Of a stretch of 64,000 nt of DNA, positions 38,300-46,422 are shown piece after piece (positions within the stretch are counted from its first letter, which is position 1; every line of letters starts with the position of its first letter). This DNA is from Pseudarthrobacter chlorophenolicus A6 (GTDB lineage Bacteria; Actinomycetota; Actinomycetes; Actinomycetales; Micrococcaceae): contig NC_011886.1 in assembly GCF_000022025.1 (NCBI RefSeq), positions 1,746,980-1,810,979 of the forward strand, read 5' to 3'. The translations under genes were made by a program, and so were the position numbers. The notes under the pieces are model-generated. The model made no database searches. It was not told the origin of the DNA and saw only the letters and a program-made list of their open reading frames with translations.

Positions 38300-39724
38300 C
38301 TAGACGCCGTAGTAGAGCTCGAACTCGTAGGGGTTCGGGCGCAGGGACAGCGGGCGGATCTCGTTCTCGTACTTGTACTCGATCCAGGTGTCGATCAGGT
38401 CCTGCGTGAAGACGCCGCCGGCCTGCAGGAACTCGTTGTCCTCGCGCAGTGCTTCCAGGGCTTCTTCCAGGGTGCCCGGAGCCTTGGGGATGTCCTTGGC
38501 TTCCTCGGCGGGCAGCTCGTAGAGGTCCTTGTCGATCGGTGCCGGGGGCTCGATGCGGTTGCGGATGCCGTCAATGCCGGCCATCAGCTGGGCAGCGAAC
38601 GCCAGGTACGGGTTCGAGGAGGGGTCCGGAGCGCGGAATTCGATGCGCTTGGCCTTCGGGTTGGAACCGGTGATCGGGATGCGGATACCGGCAGAGCGGT
38701 TGCCCTGCGAGTAGACCATGTTGACCGGAGCTTCGAAGCCCTTGACCAGGCGGCGGTAGGAGTTCACCGTCGGGTTGGTGAAGGCCAGGACGGCGTCGGC
38801 GTGCTTCAGCAGGCCGCCGATGTACCAGCGGGCAGTGTCGGACAGGCCGGCGTAGCCCTTCTCGTCGTAGAACAGCGGGTCGCCGTTGCTCCACAGCGAC
38901 TGGTGGCAGTGCATGCCCGAACCGTTGTCACCGAAGACCGGCTTCGGCATGAAGGTGACCGACTTGCCCCAGGCGTCCGCGGTGTTCTTGATGACGTACT
39001 TGAACTTCTGCAGGTCATCGGCAGCGTGGGTCAGGGTGGTGAACTTGTAGTTGATCTCAGCCTGGCCGGCGGAGCCAACTTCGTGGTGGCTGCGCTCGAC
39101 CTCAAGGCCGGCCTCGTCCAGGGCAACACACATGGCGTCGCGCAGGTCGGCCTGCTTGTCCGTGGGGGAGACCGGGAAGTAACCGCCCTTGACGGGGGTC
39201 TTGTAACCGAGGTTTCCGCCCTCTTCCTCACGGCCGGTGTTCCAGTGCGCTTCTTCGGAGTCGATCTTGTAGAAGCTGCCCTGCGGGGAGGACTGGTACT
39301 GGACGTTGTCGAAGACGAAGAACTCGGCCTCGGGAGCGAAGAATGCGGTGTCGGCGATGCCGGTGGAAGCCAGGTACGCTTCGGCCTTTTCGGCCACGCC
39401 GCGGGGATCGCGGTGGTAGGGATCGCCGGTGCGCGGGTTCACGATGGAGAAGTTCAGCGCGAGGGTCTTTTCCATGCGGAAGGTGTCCAGGAACGCGGTG
39501 GTCACATCGGGGATCAGCTGCATGTCCGATTCGGCGATGCCCTGGAAGCCACGGATGGAAGAACCGTCGAAGAGCTGGCCGTTGACGAAGAAGTCAGCGT
39601 CAACGCTCTTGGCCGGAACGTTGAAGTGCTGCTGGACGCCGGGAAGGTCGGTGAAGCGGATATCGACGAACTTTACATCTTCGTCCTTGATGAACTTGAG
39701 GACTTCGTCCGCAGTCTTGAACAT
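38300..39724 (-). CDS. glnA: glutamine synthetase type I, GlnA1
   Basis: A 474-residue dodecameric GSI-beta enzyme making glutamine from glutamate, ammonia and ATP, the main ammonium-assimilating step. Catalytic signatures are [53 protein letters not shown] and [13 protein letters not shown]. The adenylylation site is intact at Tyr402 in [10 protein letters not shown], making this the probable GlnE target. ATG 39724 has AGGAG 5 nt ahead. A GlnR-type element lies upstream at 39880-39917. Confidence 0.97.
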   Translation of the reverse strand: MFKTADEVLKFIKDEDVKFVDIRFTDLPGVQQHFNVPAKSVDADFFVNGQLFDGSSIRGFQGIAESDMQLIPDVTTAFLDTFRMEKTLALNFSIVNPRTGDPYHRDPRGVAEKAEAYLASTGIADTAFFAPEAEFFVFDNVQYQSSPQGSFYKIDSEEAHWNTGREEEGGNLGYKTPVKGGYFPVSPTDKQADLRDAMCVALDEAGLEVERSHHEVGSAGQAEINYKFTTLTHAADDLQKFKYVIKNTADAWGKSVTFMPKPVFGDNGSGMHCHQSLWSNGDPLFYDEKGYAGLSDTARWYIGGLLKHADAVLAFTNPTVNSYRRLVKGFEAPVNMVYSQGNRSAGIRIPITGSNPKAKRIEFRAPDPSSNPYLAFAAQLMAGIDGIRNRIEPPAPIDKDLYELPAEEAKDIPKAPGTLEEALEALREDNEFLQAGGVFTQDLIDTWIEYKYENEIRPLSLRPNPYEFELYYGV

Positions 39725-39863
39725 CTATGCTCCTAACGCATATGTAAATATCTGGCCGCAGCCATATGATCCAGCGCAATCCGAAAGCAGGGAAGACGCA
39801 AGGTTTTCCCTGCTGTGGCCCTGCCGCAGATACCTGCCGGGGAGATTGCTTGAAACTGCTAAC
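39725..39863 (-). other. glnA1 untranslated leader
   Basis: These bases lie between the proposed -10 box and the glnA1 start. Apart from the AGGAG ribosome-binding site near the start codon, no reading frame or strong secondary structure was recognised. The remaining gap up to 40033 holds the GlnR element and the RDD gene promoter. Confidence 0.4.
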
Positions 39864-39917
39864 AGCCTATGGACGCGGCATTTCCCGTCCGTGTCCACAT
39901 TGTTTCGGGCAGGTTAC
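39864..39917 (-). promoter_or_regulatory. glnA1 promoter with GlnR-type four-half-site element
   Basis: On the minus strand, GTAAC-N6-GAAAC-N6-GACAC-N6-GAAAT (39917 down to 39880) matches the actinobacterial GlnR pattern gTnAc-n6-GaAAc repeated twice. The first pair is perfect and the second degenerate, all at 11-nt period. TAGGCT (39869-39864) lies 10 nt downstream as a TANNNT -10 box, placing the element over the -35 region where an activator would sit. The glnA1 leader would be about 130 nt. Confidence 0.65.
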
Positions 39918-40021
39918 AGAATGCCCTGTTATGAACACGCTATCGGGTGTCCACACTGTGGTCTAACCCCATCCGCGATGTGGGCGGCGCGCACCCAGCC
40001 GGCGAGGGGTACGAAGGCCGG

Positions 40022-40027
40022 TAAACT
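40022..40027 (+). promoter_or_regulatory. -10 box of a predicted leaderless RDD gene promoter
   Basis: TAAACT ends 6 nt before GTG 40034, and the intervening TGGACG is not a ribosome-binding site. Confidence 0.6.
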
Positions 40028-40033
40028 TGGACG

Positions 40034-40471
40034 GTGGTAGATCGCAAAGACCTTGGCTCATGGCTCACCGGGCCGGACACCTCCGGCATTTCCAAGTACC
40101 CCGGCGAACGCCTGGGCTTGCCCGAATCCGGGCCGGGGTCCATTGCCCGGGCCGGCCGGCGGATCATTGCCATCATGATCGACTGGGGCATCGCCCTGCT
40201 GATCAGCAACTTTGCCTTCGCCGGCGACTCATGGGCAACCCTGGGAATCTTCGCCCTTGAGCAAATCCTCCTGGTGGGCACCCTCGGTTACAGCATCGGC
40301 CACCGCGTGGTGGGTATCTCGGTGGTGCGCCCCGGTGGCGGGACACCCGGACCGTTGGCTGCCCTGGTGCGGGCCGTGCTGCTGTGCCTGGTTATTCCGG
40401 CCGTGATCTTTGACCCCGACCAGCGTGGCCTGCACGACAAAGCGATGAACACGCTGCTGATCCGCCGCTGA
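40034..40471 (+). CDS. RDD family membrane protein
   Basis: A 145-residue protein with the RDD signature arginine and aspartate pairs: GRRIIAIMIDWGIALLISN (about residues 41-59, first helix), GTLGYSIGHRVVGISVVRP (about 82-100) and VIFDPDQRGLHDKAMNTLL at the C-terminus. Two to three membrane helices are expected. RDD proteins are of unknown or transport-related function. Its place beside glnA1 and DUF4191 is conserved in mycobacteria as far as I recall. The gene is divergent from glnA1. Confidence 0.9.
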   Translation: MVDRKDLGSWLTGPDTSGISKYPGERLGLPESGPGSIARAGRRIIAIMIDWGIALLISNFAFAGDSWATLGIFALEQILLVGTLGYSIGHRVVGISVVRPGGGTPGPLAALVRAVLLCLVIPAVIFDPDQRGLHDKAMNTLLIRR

Positions 40472-40497
40472 GCAGGCGGCGGAGGCCCGACCCTTCT

Positions 40498-40869
40498 CTA
40501 GACCTGGCTTTCTTCCGACACCTTGGACGGCTCGGCCTCCGGAGCTGCTGCCTCGGGATTGGCCGCAGCCAGCAACCCCCGCTTGTCGGCCCAGCGTTCG
40601 AAGAGGATGGTGGCGAACGGGAAGACTGCTGAGAGCCCGGCAAATAGCGCCACGGTGAACGGCCAGCGCTGCAGGCGCCAGAGCACCAGGGCGGCCACGC
40701 CGTAGCCAACAAACAGCGCGCCATGGATAGGTCCGGCCACCTGCACGCCGATCTCAGTGGTGCCGGCAATCCATTTGAAGTACATGCCGATCAGCAGGGC
40801 TGCCCAGCTGAAAGCTTCGGCGACGGCGAGGATGCGGAAAGCGCGGATGGCGGCGTTGCGAAGGGGCAT
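40498..40869 (-). CDS. DUF3817 integral membrane protein
   Basis: A 123-residue actinobacterial protein of the DUF3817 family. Three hydrophobic segments (about residues 10-30, 44-64 and 69-88) contain the conserved FRILAVAEAFSWAALLIGM, GPIHGALFVGYG and WRLQRWPFTVALFAGLSAVFPF motifs. The acidic 30-residue tail is cytoplasmic or disordered. The function is unknown. It converges with the RDD gene and is separated from DUF4191 by a strong terminator. Confidence 0.88.
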   Translation of the reverse strand: MPLRNAAIRAFRILAVAEAFSWAALLIGMYFKWIAGTTEIGVQVAGPIHGALFVGYGVAALVLWRLQRWPFTVALFAGLSAVFPFATILFERWADKRGLLAAANPEAAAPEAEPSKVSEESQV

Positions 40870-40977
40870 GGGGTGTCTTTTCCTGTCCTGTAAGGTCGGT
40901 CGTCATCGTTGCTTGGGAAGGCGTTGGTTGCTCGGGCGCCGGGCGCCCAGCCGGCATGCGGAGCTGGCCTGTGTAAG

Positions 40978-41018
40978 AAAAACGCCCCGGCTGCCGGAAG
41001 GTTCCGGTGGCCGGGGCG
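40978..41018 (-). terminator. intrinsic terminator of the DUF4191 gene
   Basis: Read on the minus strand, a long GC-rich stem (40983-40999 with 41002-41018, two G-T pairs) is followed by TTTTT (40982-40978). It starts 10 nt after the DUF4191 stop and is the clearest textbook terminator in the window. Confidence 0.92.
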
Positions 41019-41028
41019 CTGTTCAGAC

Positions 41029-41781
41029 CTAGCGTCCGCGGTTGGGGCGGGCTTTGTAGGGGTCGATGCCTTTGGGGATGGGCAGCCGGTTCCCCAGGGA
41101 TGCAATCCGCTTGGAAACGGCGTTCACTTCCAGCTTGGTCAGTTCCTTCTTCAGCTTGCCCATCTTCTTAGCCACCTGGCTGATGGGCACCTGGCCCTCG
41201 CCGCGGCCGCTTTCGATGACGTGCACCGTCACATTGGGCAGGATCCGGGCAAGGCGCTTGCGCTCGGCATCCAGCAGCGGCTTGACGCGCAGCGTGGGGC
41301 CTTCGCTGACCAGTACGACGCCGGGACGGCCGATGGCGCGGAACACGGCGTCCTGCGTGCGCGGGTTGACGGCGACAGGCTGTTCCTCGGTGATCCAGCC
41401 GCGGCGGAGGGTGCCCAGTGCGGCACCCGAGGCGCCAGGCTGGTTTTCGATCTGGGCGAAGGCCGCCCGTTCCGCGCGCCGGGACAGGATCAACGTGGCG
41501 CCGAGCAGGCCCAGCGGGATACCGATAATCAGGCCGGTGATCCAGTTATCAAGCCAGAAACCCACCAGGAAGCTGACGGCCACAACGCCCAGGAAGACCA
41601 GCAGCATCAGCCACGGGACCATGGGGTCGTGGCGGCGGGTCATGTTGAAGACCTCGCCGATCTGCTTGAGGCGGCTGGGCTTTTTGGCCTTGGCCTCTTT
41701 CGGCTTGCGGGAGAACAGTCCGCGCTTTGCCGCGCTGGAGTCCGCCGGGGTGGAGTTGCTGGAGTCAGGGGATTTCGCCAT
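41029..41781 (-). CDS. DUF4191 membrane protein
   Basis: A 250-residue protein of the DUF4191 family. A basic, disordered N-terminus (about 45 residues) leads to two adjacent transmembrane helices (about 56-74 and 79-98). A cytoplasmic domain follows, with AIGRPGVVLVSEGPTLRVKPLLDAERKRL and a Lys-rich end. The function is unknown. It lies 86 nt downstream of lipA, with a weak hairpin between, and is adjacent to lipA in mycobacteria too. TAGAAT lies 9 nt before ATG 41781, so its own transcript would have almost no leader. Confidence 0.88.
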   Translation of the reverse strand: MAKSPDSSNSTPADSSAAKRGLFSRKPKEAKAKKPSRLKQIGEVFNMTRRHDPMVPWLMLLVFLGVVAVSFLVGFWLDNWITGLIIGIPLGLLGATLILSRRAERAAFAQIENQPGASGAALGTLRRGWITEEQPVAVNPRTQDAVFRAIGRPGVVLVSEGPTLRVKPLLDAERKRLARILPNVTVHVIESGRGEGQVPISQVAKKMGKLKKELTKLEVNAVSKRIASLGNRLPIPKGIDPYKARPNRGR

Positions 41782-41811
41782 AGTGCCTCAATTCTACGTG
41801 ACCAAAGCCGA

Positions 41812-41847
41812 AGGGCCGGACGCCGGAAAGATCCGGTGTCCGGCCCT
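41812..41847 (-). terminator. terminator-like hairpin after lipA
   Basis: A 15-bp stem (41812-41826 with 41833-41847, one G-T pair) has an AAAGAT loop and sits 21 nt past the lipA stop on the minus strand. The T-tract is poor. Confidence 0.65.
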
Positions 41848-41867
41848 GGGCGGCAGCGGCGGCCGGG

Positions 41868-42887
41868 TCAGGAGCGGGCGGCCAGGAGGGTGCTGGCTTC
41901 CTGGCGGGTGGTGCCGGAGTCCTGGATGCCGTCGGCGATGTGGGCGAGTTCGGCGGGGATGTCGCGTCCTTTTTTGCGCATGGCGGTGGCCCAGAGGCGG
42001 CCGGCGCGGTAGGAGGAGCGGACCAGGGGGCCGGACATGACGCCGAGGAAGCCGATTTCTTCGGCTTCGTGCTGGAGGTCCACGAATTCCTGGGGTTTGA
42101 CCCAGCGGTCCACGGGGAGGTGGCGTTCGGAGGGGCGGAGGTACTGGGTGATGGTGATCAGGTCGCAGCCGGCCTCGTGCAGGTCGGCGAGGGCTTCGGA
42201 GATTTCTTCGCGGGTTTCGCCCATGCCGAGGATGAGGTTGGATTTGGTGACCATGCCCAGGTTCCGGCCCTGGGTGATGACGTCGAGGGAGCGTTCGTAG
42301 CGGAAGGCCGGGCGGATGCGTTTGAAGATCCGGGGGACGGTTTCGACGTTGTGGGCGAAGACTTCCGGGGCGGAGTCGCAGATCGCCTTGATGTGGTCGG
42401 GGTTGCCGGAGAAGTCGGGGATGAGGAGTTCGACGCCGGTGCCGGGGTTGAGTTCGTGGATTTTGCGGACGGTTTCGGCGTAGAGCCAGACGCCTTCGTC
42501 TTCGAGGTCGTCGCGGGCTACGCCGGTGACGGTGGCGTAGCGCAGGGCCATGGACTGGACGGAGCGGGCCACTTTGGTGGGTTCGAACCTGTCCACGGGG
42601 GAGGGTTTGCCGGTGTCGATCTGGCAGAAGTCGCAGCGGCGGGTGCATTCGGAGCCGCCGATGAGGAAGGTGGCTTCTTTGTCTTCCCAGCATTCGAAGA
42701 TGTTGGGGCAGCCGGCCTCTTCGCAGACGGTGTGCAGGCCTTCTTTTTTGACCAGGTTCTTGAGCTGGACGAATTCCGGGCCCATCTGGACTTTGGCCTT
42801 GATCCATTCCGGCTTGCGTTCCACCGGGGTGGCCGCGTTGCGCTGCTCGATCCGCAGCAACTTCCGGCCTTCGGGTGCCAATGTCAC
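41868..42887 (-). CDS. lipA: lipoyl synthase LipA
   Basis: A 339-residue radical SAM enzyme that inserts two sulfurs into octanoyl groups on lipoyl domains. The auxiliary [4Fe-4S] cluster is bound by Cys55, Cys60 and Cys66 ([12 protein letters not shown]). The radical SAM cluster is bound by Cys81, Cys85 and Cys88 (CTRRCDFC). [23 protein letters not shown] and the C-terminal [10 protein letters not shown] are typical. GTG 42887 has AAGGAG 7 nt ahead. It overlaps the lipB stop by 4 nt, forming lipB-lipA. Confidence 0.97.
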   Translation of the reverse strand: MTLAPEGRKLLRIEQRNAATPVERKPEWIKAKVQMGPEFVQLKNLVKKEGLHTVCEEAGCPNIFECWEDKEATFLIGGSECTRRCDFCQIDTGKPSPVDRFEPTKVARSVQSMALRYATVTGVARDDLEDEGVWLYAETVRKIHELNPGTGVELLIPDFSGNPDHIKAICDSAPEVFAHNVETVPRIFKRIRPAFRYERSLDVITQGRNLGMVTKSNLILGMGETREEISEALADLHEAGCDLITITQYLRPSERHLPVDRWVKPQEFVDLQHEAEEIGFLGVMSGPLVRSSYRAGRLWATAMRKKGRDIPAELAHIADGIQDSGTTRQEASTLLAARS

Positions 42888-43552
42888 AGTAGAGCTCCTT
42901 CGGGGCTTGAAACGAGTGCTTCTTCGTGCTTGCGGAATTCTTCCACGAAGCGTTCGGCGATGTCGGCGGGGCGGATGTCCTTCCCGGTTTCCCGGGACAT
43001 GGTGGTCACGCCGGCGTCCGTGATGCCGCAGGCGATGATCTGCCCATAGGGGGCGAGGTCGTTGCTGCAGTTGATGGCGACACCGTGCATCGTCACTCCG
43101 TTGAGGACACGGATGCCGATAGCGGCGATTTTGCGGTCGGGCCCGTTGGCGTCGGCTTTGACCCATACGCCGGCGCGGCCCTTGATGCGTTCTGCGCGGA
43201 TGCCGTAATCGGCCATGACGGCGATCATGACGGCCTCGAGCCGCTCCACGTAGTCACGGATCCCTGCGCGGTTCTTCAGTTTCAGGATGGGGTAGGCGAT
43301 GAGCTGGCCCGGACCGTGCCAGGTGAGCTTGCCACCGCGGTCCACGGCCACAACGGGAGTCCCGTCGAAGGGCCGTTCGTGGTCCTCGGTCAGCTTGCCT
43401 GCGGTGTAAACGGCTGCGTGTTCCAGCAAGAGCACGGTACTGGGTGCCTCACCGGCCACCACTTTTCCGTGCAGTTCGCGTTGAACGTCCCAGGCATGCT
43501 GGTAATCAACGAACTCCGGTGCAAGACCCAGCCCTGAAAACTCAAGAGTCAT
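42884..43552 (-). CDS. lipB: octanoyl-[ACP]:protein N-octanoyltransferase LipB
   Basis: A 222-residue enzyme moving octanoate from acyl carrier protein to lipoyl-domain lysines. The catalytic thiol is Cys175 in [11 protein letters not shown] and the partner lysine is Lys141 in [29 protein letters not shown] is the substrate-site signature. The SucB lipoyl domains 8 kb away are probable substrates. ATG 43552 has a TAAGCT box 7 nt upstream; the GGAAGG in between is one base from the start, too near for normal use. Confidence 0.96.
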   Translation of the reverse strand: MTLEFSGLGLAPEFVDYQHAWDVQRELHGKVVAGEAPSTVLLLEHAAVYTAGKLTEDHERPFDGTPVVAVDRGGKLTWHGPGQLIAYPILKLKNRAGIRDYVERLEAVMIAVMADYGIRAERIKGRAGVWVKADANGPDRKIAAIGIRVLNGVTMHGVAINCSNDLAPYGQIIACGITDAGVTTMSRETGKDIRPADIAERFVEEFRKHEEALVSSPEGALL

Positions 43553-43559
43553 GCCTTCC

Positions 43560-43565
43560 AGCTTA
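43560..43565 (-). promoter_or_regulatory. -10 box of a predicted leaderless lipB promoter
   Basis: On the minus strand TAAGCT ends 7 nt before the lipB ATG. Confidence 0.5.
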
Positions 43566-43701
43566 GACCCCGCAGCGCCGCGGACAGGGTTTAGTGTCTA
43601 AGCTCACCAGCGGCCGGACGTGGGCCCGCAATGTGACTGGAGACCCCCGCCGCCTGTGGATAACTTCTGCGGCCGTCCACGGATTCCGCTAGACATGGGA
43701 C

Positions 43702-45390
43702 ATGGATGATTTGCACGCTCCCGACGTTCCGGGTTTTGCGGTTGACCGGCTCCTGGGGCTGGGAAGCACAGCATCGGTCTGGCTTGCCGCTGAGCAGGCC
43801 AGCGGCAGGAAATACGCCGTCAAGTGCTTCCACCCCGGCTCCACGGATGCGCGAGGGCGCGAATCGATGTCTGAGGACGCGGTGAGAAGGGAAATCCGAA
43901 TCCTCTCCGTGCTGGACCACCAGCACCTGGTCAGGGCCCACGATGCCGTCAGCCTGCACCCCGGGCCGGCAGGCGAGGCAGAGGGAAAACCATCCACTGC
44001 CCTCATCATGGACTACGCATCCGGTGGCTCCCTGGGGCAGCTTCTTGGCTCCCGCGGCCGGCTCAGTGTCGGTGAAACCGTCACCGTACTGACCCCTGTC
44101 GCCCAGGCATTGTCCTATCTCCATGGGAAAGGATTCACGCATGCGGACGTCTCGCCCGGCAACGTGCTTTTCACCGGCCAGGGCAAACCGATGCTCTCGG
44201 ACCTGGGAATCGCCCGGATGCTGGGGGACCCCGCCGGCGGAGCCGGCCACGGGACACCCGGCTTCGTTGATCCTGCACCGGTGGATGCTGTCCGCGCAGG
44301 GCTGCAACCCGAGAGGGACGTCTATTCGGCGGCGGCCCTCGGCTGGTTCTGCCTCACTGGTGCCGCGCCGCCACGCACGGCAGACCGGCCACCGCTGCCG
44401 CTCCTGGTTCCCGGTGTTCCAGCGGACCTCGCTGCAGCCCTCGAATCAGGGCTCAACGAAGACCGAAGGCTCCGTCCCACCGCCGGTGCCCTGGCAACCG
44501 CCGTCTACCGCAGTGCCGCCCCTGTACCAGTGGACCTTTCGGCTTCCGTCCATCCCACGGTTATCCGGGAACTCCTGACGCGCAGGCACGTCGCGCCGCC
44601 CTCACCGGGCCGGTTGAAGGAACGGTTCGGCACCTTGCGCCGGCGGATGGCGGCACCGCCGCGGCTGACGGGATTCGCCGCTGCAACGGGCGAACCAGCA
44701 CGGCGGAAGGACACGGGTGGTGCCCCCGCACGCTCCAGGAGGCACACGGGCTCTGGCCGGAACGGGGCTCACCGCAGCGAGGCGCCAACCGGGATTCCCC
44801 TCCGCCGGGCCGTCTTCGCCGTGGGCGCGGCCGCAGTGGCGGCGATGGTCCTATGGCTGACCCCCGTGTCGCAGCTGGCCCTGGGTACCTTCCGTCCCGC
44901 CGGCGACACCAGGACTCCGGCAGCTTCCGCGCCCGCCGTAGACGCTGCTGCGGTCCAGGCCGGAGGCCCCGCCGCACTGGATGAGGCCAGGGTACTGGCC
45001 TCATCAGCCCAGCCAGCGGACGCCCTGCGTGGGCTTGCGGCGATGCGCGACTACGCATTCCGCAGCGGCCAGGTGGGCCTGCTGGCGGAAGTCAACGCCT
45101 CCGGGTCGCCGGCGGCCGCCGCCGACCATCAGACTGCGGAGAGGCTGTCCGGTTCGGGCAGGGTGCTCTCAGGCTTCATCAGCACGCTCTCGGACGTCCG
45201 GACCGAACCGGGCCCCACGGAATCGCGCGCCGTTGTCAGGGCCACCGCCGCCACCTCAGCCTGGGAAGAGAAGGACGCCGCAGGAACTGTTGCCGCGAAA
45301 GGTGCCGAGGCGCCGGGCCAGGCCCTGCGCCTGGTGCTGGTTTCAGAGGACGGAGAGTGGCGGATCAGTGAGATCCTTCCCGGTTCCTGA
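43702..45390 (+). CDS. membrane Ser/Thr protein kinase with atypical active-site motifs
   Basis: A 562-residue Hanks-type kinase. Residues 1-270 form the kinase domain: glycine loop GLGSTASVW, Lys41 in AVKCF, Glu64 in the C helix, catalytic loop H147-A-D-V-S-P-G-N154 and metal motif D167-L-G. The usual HRD arginine is alanine and DFG is DLG, so control by activation-loop phosphorylation may differ. A basic juxtamembrane segment, one transmembrane helix (about 370-388) and about 170 extracellular residues follow, with no PASTA repeats. Ligand and substrates are unknown; it is divergent from lipB. Confidence 0.88.
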   Translation: MDDLHAPDVPGFAVDRLLGLGSTASVWLAAEQASGRKYAVKCFHPGSTDARGRESMSEDAVRREIRILSVLDHQHLVRAHDAVSLHPGPAGEAEGKPSTALIMDYASGGSLGQLLGSRGRLSVGETVTVLTPVAQALSYLHGKGFTHADVSPGNVLFTGQGKPMLSDLGIARMLGDPAGGAGHGTPGFVDPAPVDAVRAGLQPERDVYSAAALGWFCLTGAAPPRTADRPPLPLLVPGVPADLAAALESGLNEDRRLRPTAGALATAVYRSAAPVPVDLSASVHPTVIRELLTRRHVAPPSPGRLKERFGTLRRRMAAPPRLTGFAAATGEPARRKDTGGAPARSRRHTGSGRNGAHRSEAPTGIPLRRAVFAVGAAAVAAMVLWLTPVSQLALGTFRPAGDTRTPAASAPAVDAAAVQAGGPAALDEARVLASSAQPADALRGLAAMRDYAFRSGQVGLLAEVNASGSPAAAADHQTAERLSGSGRVLSGFISTLSDVRTEPGPTESRAVVRATAATSAWEEKDAAGTVAAKGAEAPGQALRLVLVSEDGEWRISEILPGS

Positions 45391-45437
45391 CACCGAACTG
45401 CGCCGGGGCTGCGCGCACCATGGCCACTACGTCGGTG

Positions 45438-46349
45438 TCAGGCCGGATCTGCGGCTTTGCCGTTGCCGGCCACCCAGGCGGCCGCTTCCGCCAAACCAGG
45501 ATGTTCCCAGCGGAATCCGGCTGACGACAAGACGGCAGGCTCCATCCTTTGACTGGCCAGCAGCAGCTCTTCGGCCAGGTCGCGCATCAGCAGGCGTAAC
45601 ACCGGGCCCGGGACCCGCAGGGCAGCGGGCCGGTGCAGCGCGTGGGCCAGTGCAGCCACGATGCTGTTGACGTCAGCCTGTTCAGGGGCGCACAGGTTGA
45701 CCGGGCCGTGGATGTCGGATTCGAGCAGGAACAGGAAAGCCTTTGACACATCCGGCAGGGATACCCACGGCCAGTATTGGCGGCCGTCCCCGAACGGGCC
45801 GCCGATGCCGAGCCGCAGGAGGGGAAGCAGCCTTCCCAAGGCGCCGCCGGAGCGGCTGAGGACAACGCCCGTGCGCGGCGTGACAGTCCGCACGCCCGGC
45901 GGGGCGGCGGCAGCGGCCTGTTCCCACTCCACACAGATGCGGGACAGGGTGCCTGATCCCGCGGGGGCATCTTCGCGGAGCACGGTGTATCCCGCGTCGC
46001 CGTAGTACCCGGAACCTGACTGGCTGATGAACGTGGGCGGCGGGCTGTCCACCTGCTGCATCGCCCGGACCAGGGTGTCCGTGGACCGCAGCCGCGAACT
46101 GAACAGCTCCTCCACACGCTTGCGCGTCCACGGCCGGTCGCCGATTCCTGCGCCGGAGAGATTCACGACGGCGTCCGCGCCCTCAAGAGCCCGGGGATCC
46201 AGTTCCCCGGCGGCCGGATCCCAGTGGACTTCGGCGGCCGTCCTCGGTTCCCGGCGCACCAGGGACACGACGTCATGCCCGGCCTCCCTGAAGGTGGCTG
46301 ACATGGACGTGCCGATCATTCCCGAGGCTCCGGACATAAGGATGCGCAT
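45438..46349 (-). CDS. TIGR01777 family NAD(P)-dependent epimerase
   Basis: A 303-residue extended short-chain dehydrogenase. The N-terminal nucleotide loop is MRILMSGASGMIGTSM, and VHWDPAAGELDPRALEGADAVVNLSGAGIGDRPWTRKR (split around residues 41-78) is the TIGR01777 hallmark. SQSGSGYYGD holds the active-site region and a C-terminal DUF1731 domain carries MRDLAEELLLASQR. The reaction is unknown; relatives are loosely called nucleoside-diphosphate sugar epimerases. It converges with the kinase gene and is divergent from the tricorn gene by 73 nt. Confidence 0.9.
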   Translation of the reverse strand: MRILMSGASGMIGTSMSATFREAGHDVVSLVRREPRTAAEVHWDPAAGELDPRALEGADAVVNLSGAGIGDRPWTRKRVEELFSSRLRSTDTLVRAMQQVDSPPPTFISQSGSGYYGDAGYTVLREDAPAGSGTLSRICVEWEQAAAAAPPGVRTVTPRTGVVLSRSGGALGRLLPLLRLGIGGPFGDGRQYWPWVSLPDVSKAFLFLLESDIHGPVNLCAPEQADVNSIVAALAHALHRPAALRVPGPVLRLLMRDLAEELLLASQRMEPAVLSSAGFRWEHPGLAEAAAWVAGNGKAADPA

Positions 46350-46410
46350 GCTCCATCACACCACGGACCCGGCCCCACGGCACGTCCCGCGGCGCCGGGT
46401 AGGGGATGAC

Positions 46411-46416
46411 TATGAT
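46411..46416 (+). promoter_or_regulatory. -10 box of a predicted leaderless tricorn promoter
   Basis: TATGAT ends 6 nt before ATG 46423 with CGAACG between and no ribosome-binding site. Confidence 0.65.
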
Positions 46417-46422
46417 CGAACG

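Noticed and set aside
41794..42807. 337-codon Pro/Arg/His-rich minus-strand frame in the lipA region
   Set aside because: It is the frame-shifted shadow of lipA, whose iron-sulfur motifs are intact.
46027..46422. N-terminal extension of the tricorn frame by 132 codons
   Set aside because: It overlaps the epimerase gene antisense. ATG 46423 matches the family N-terminus and sits 6 nt behind a -10 box.
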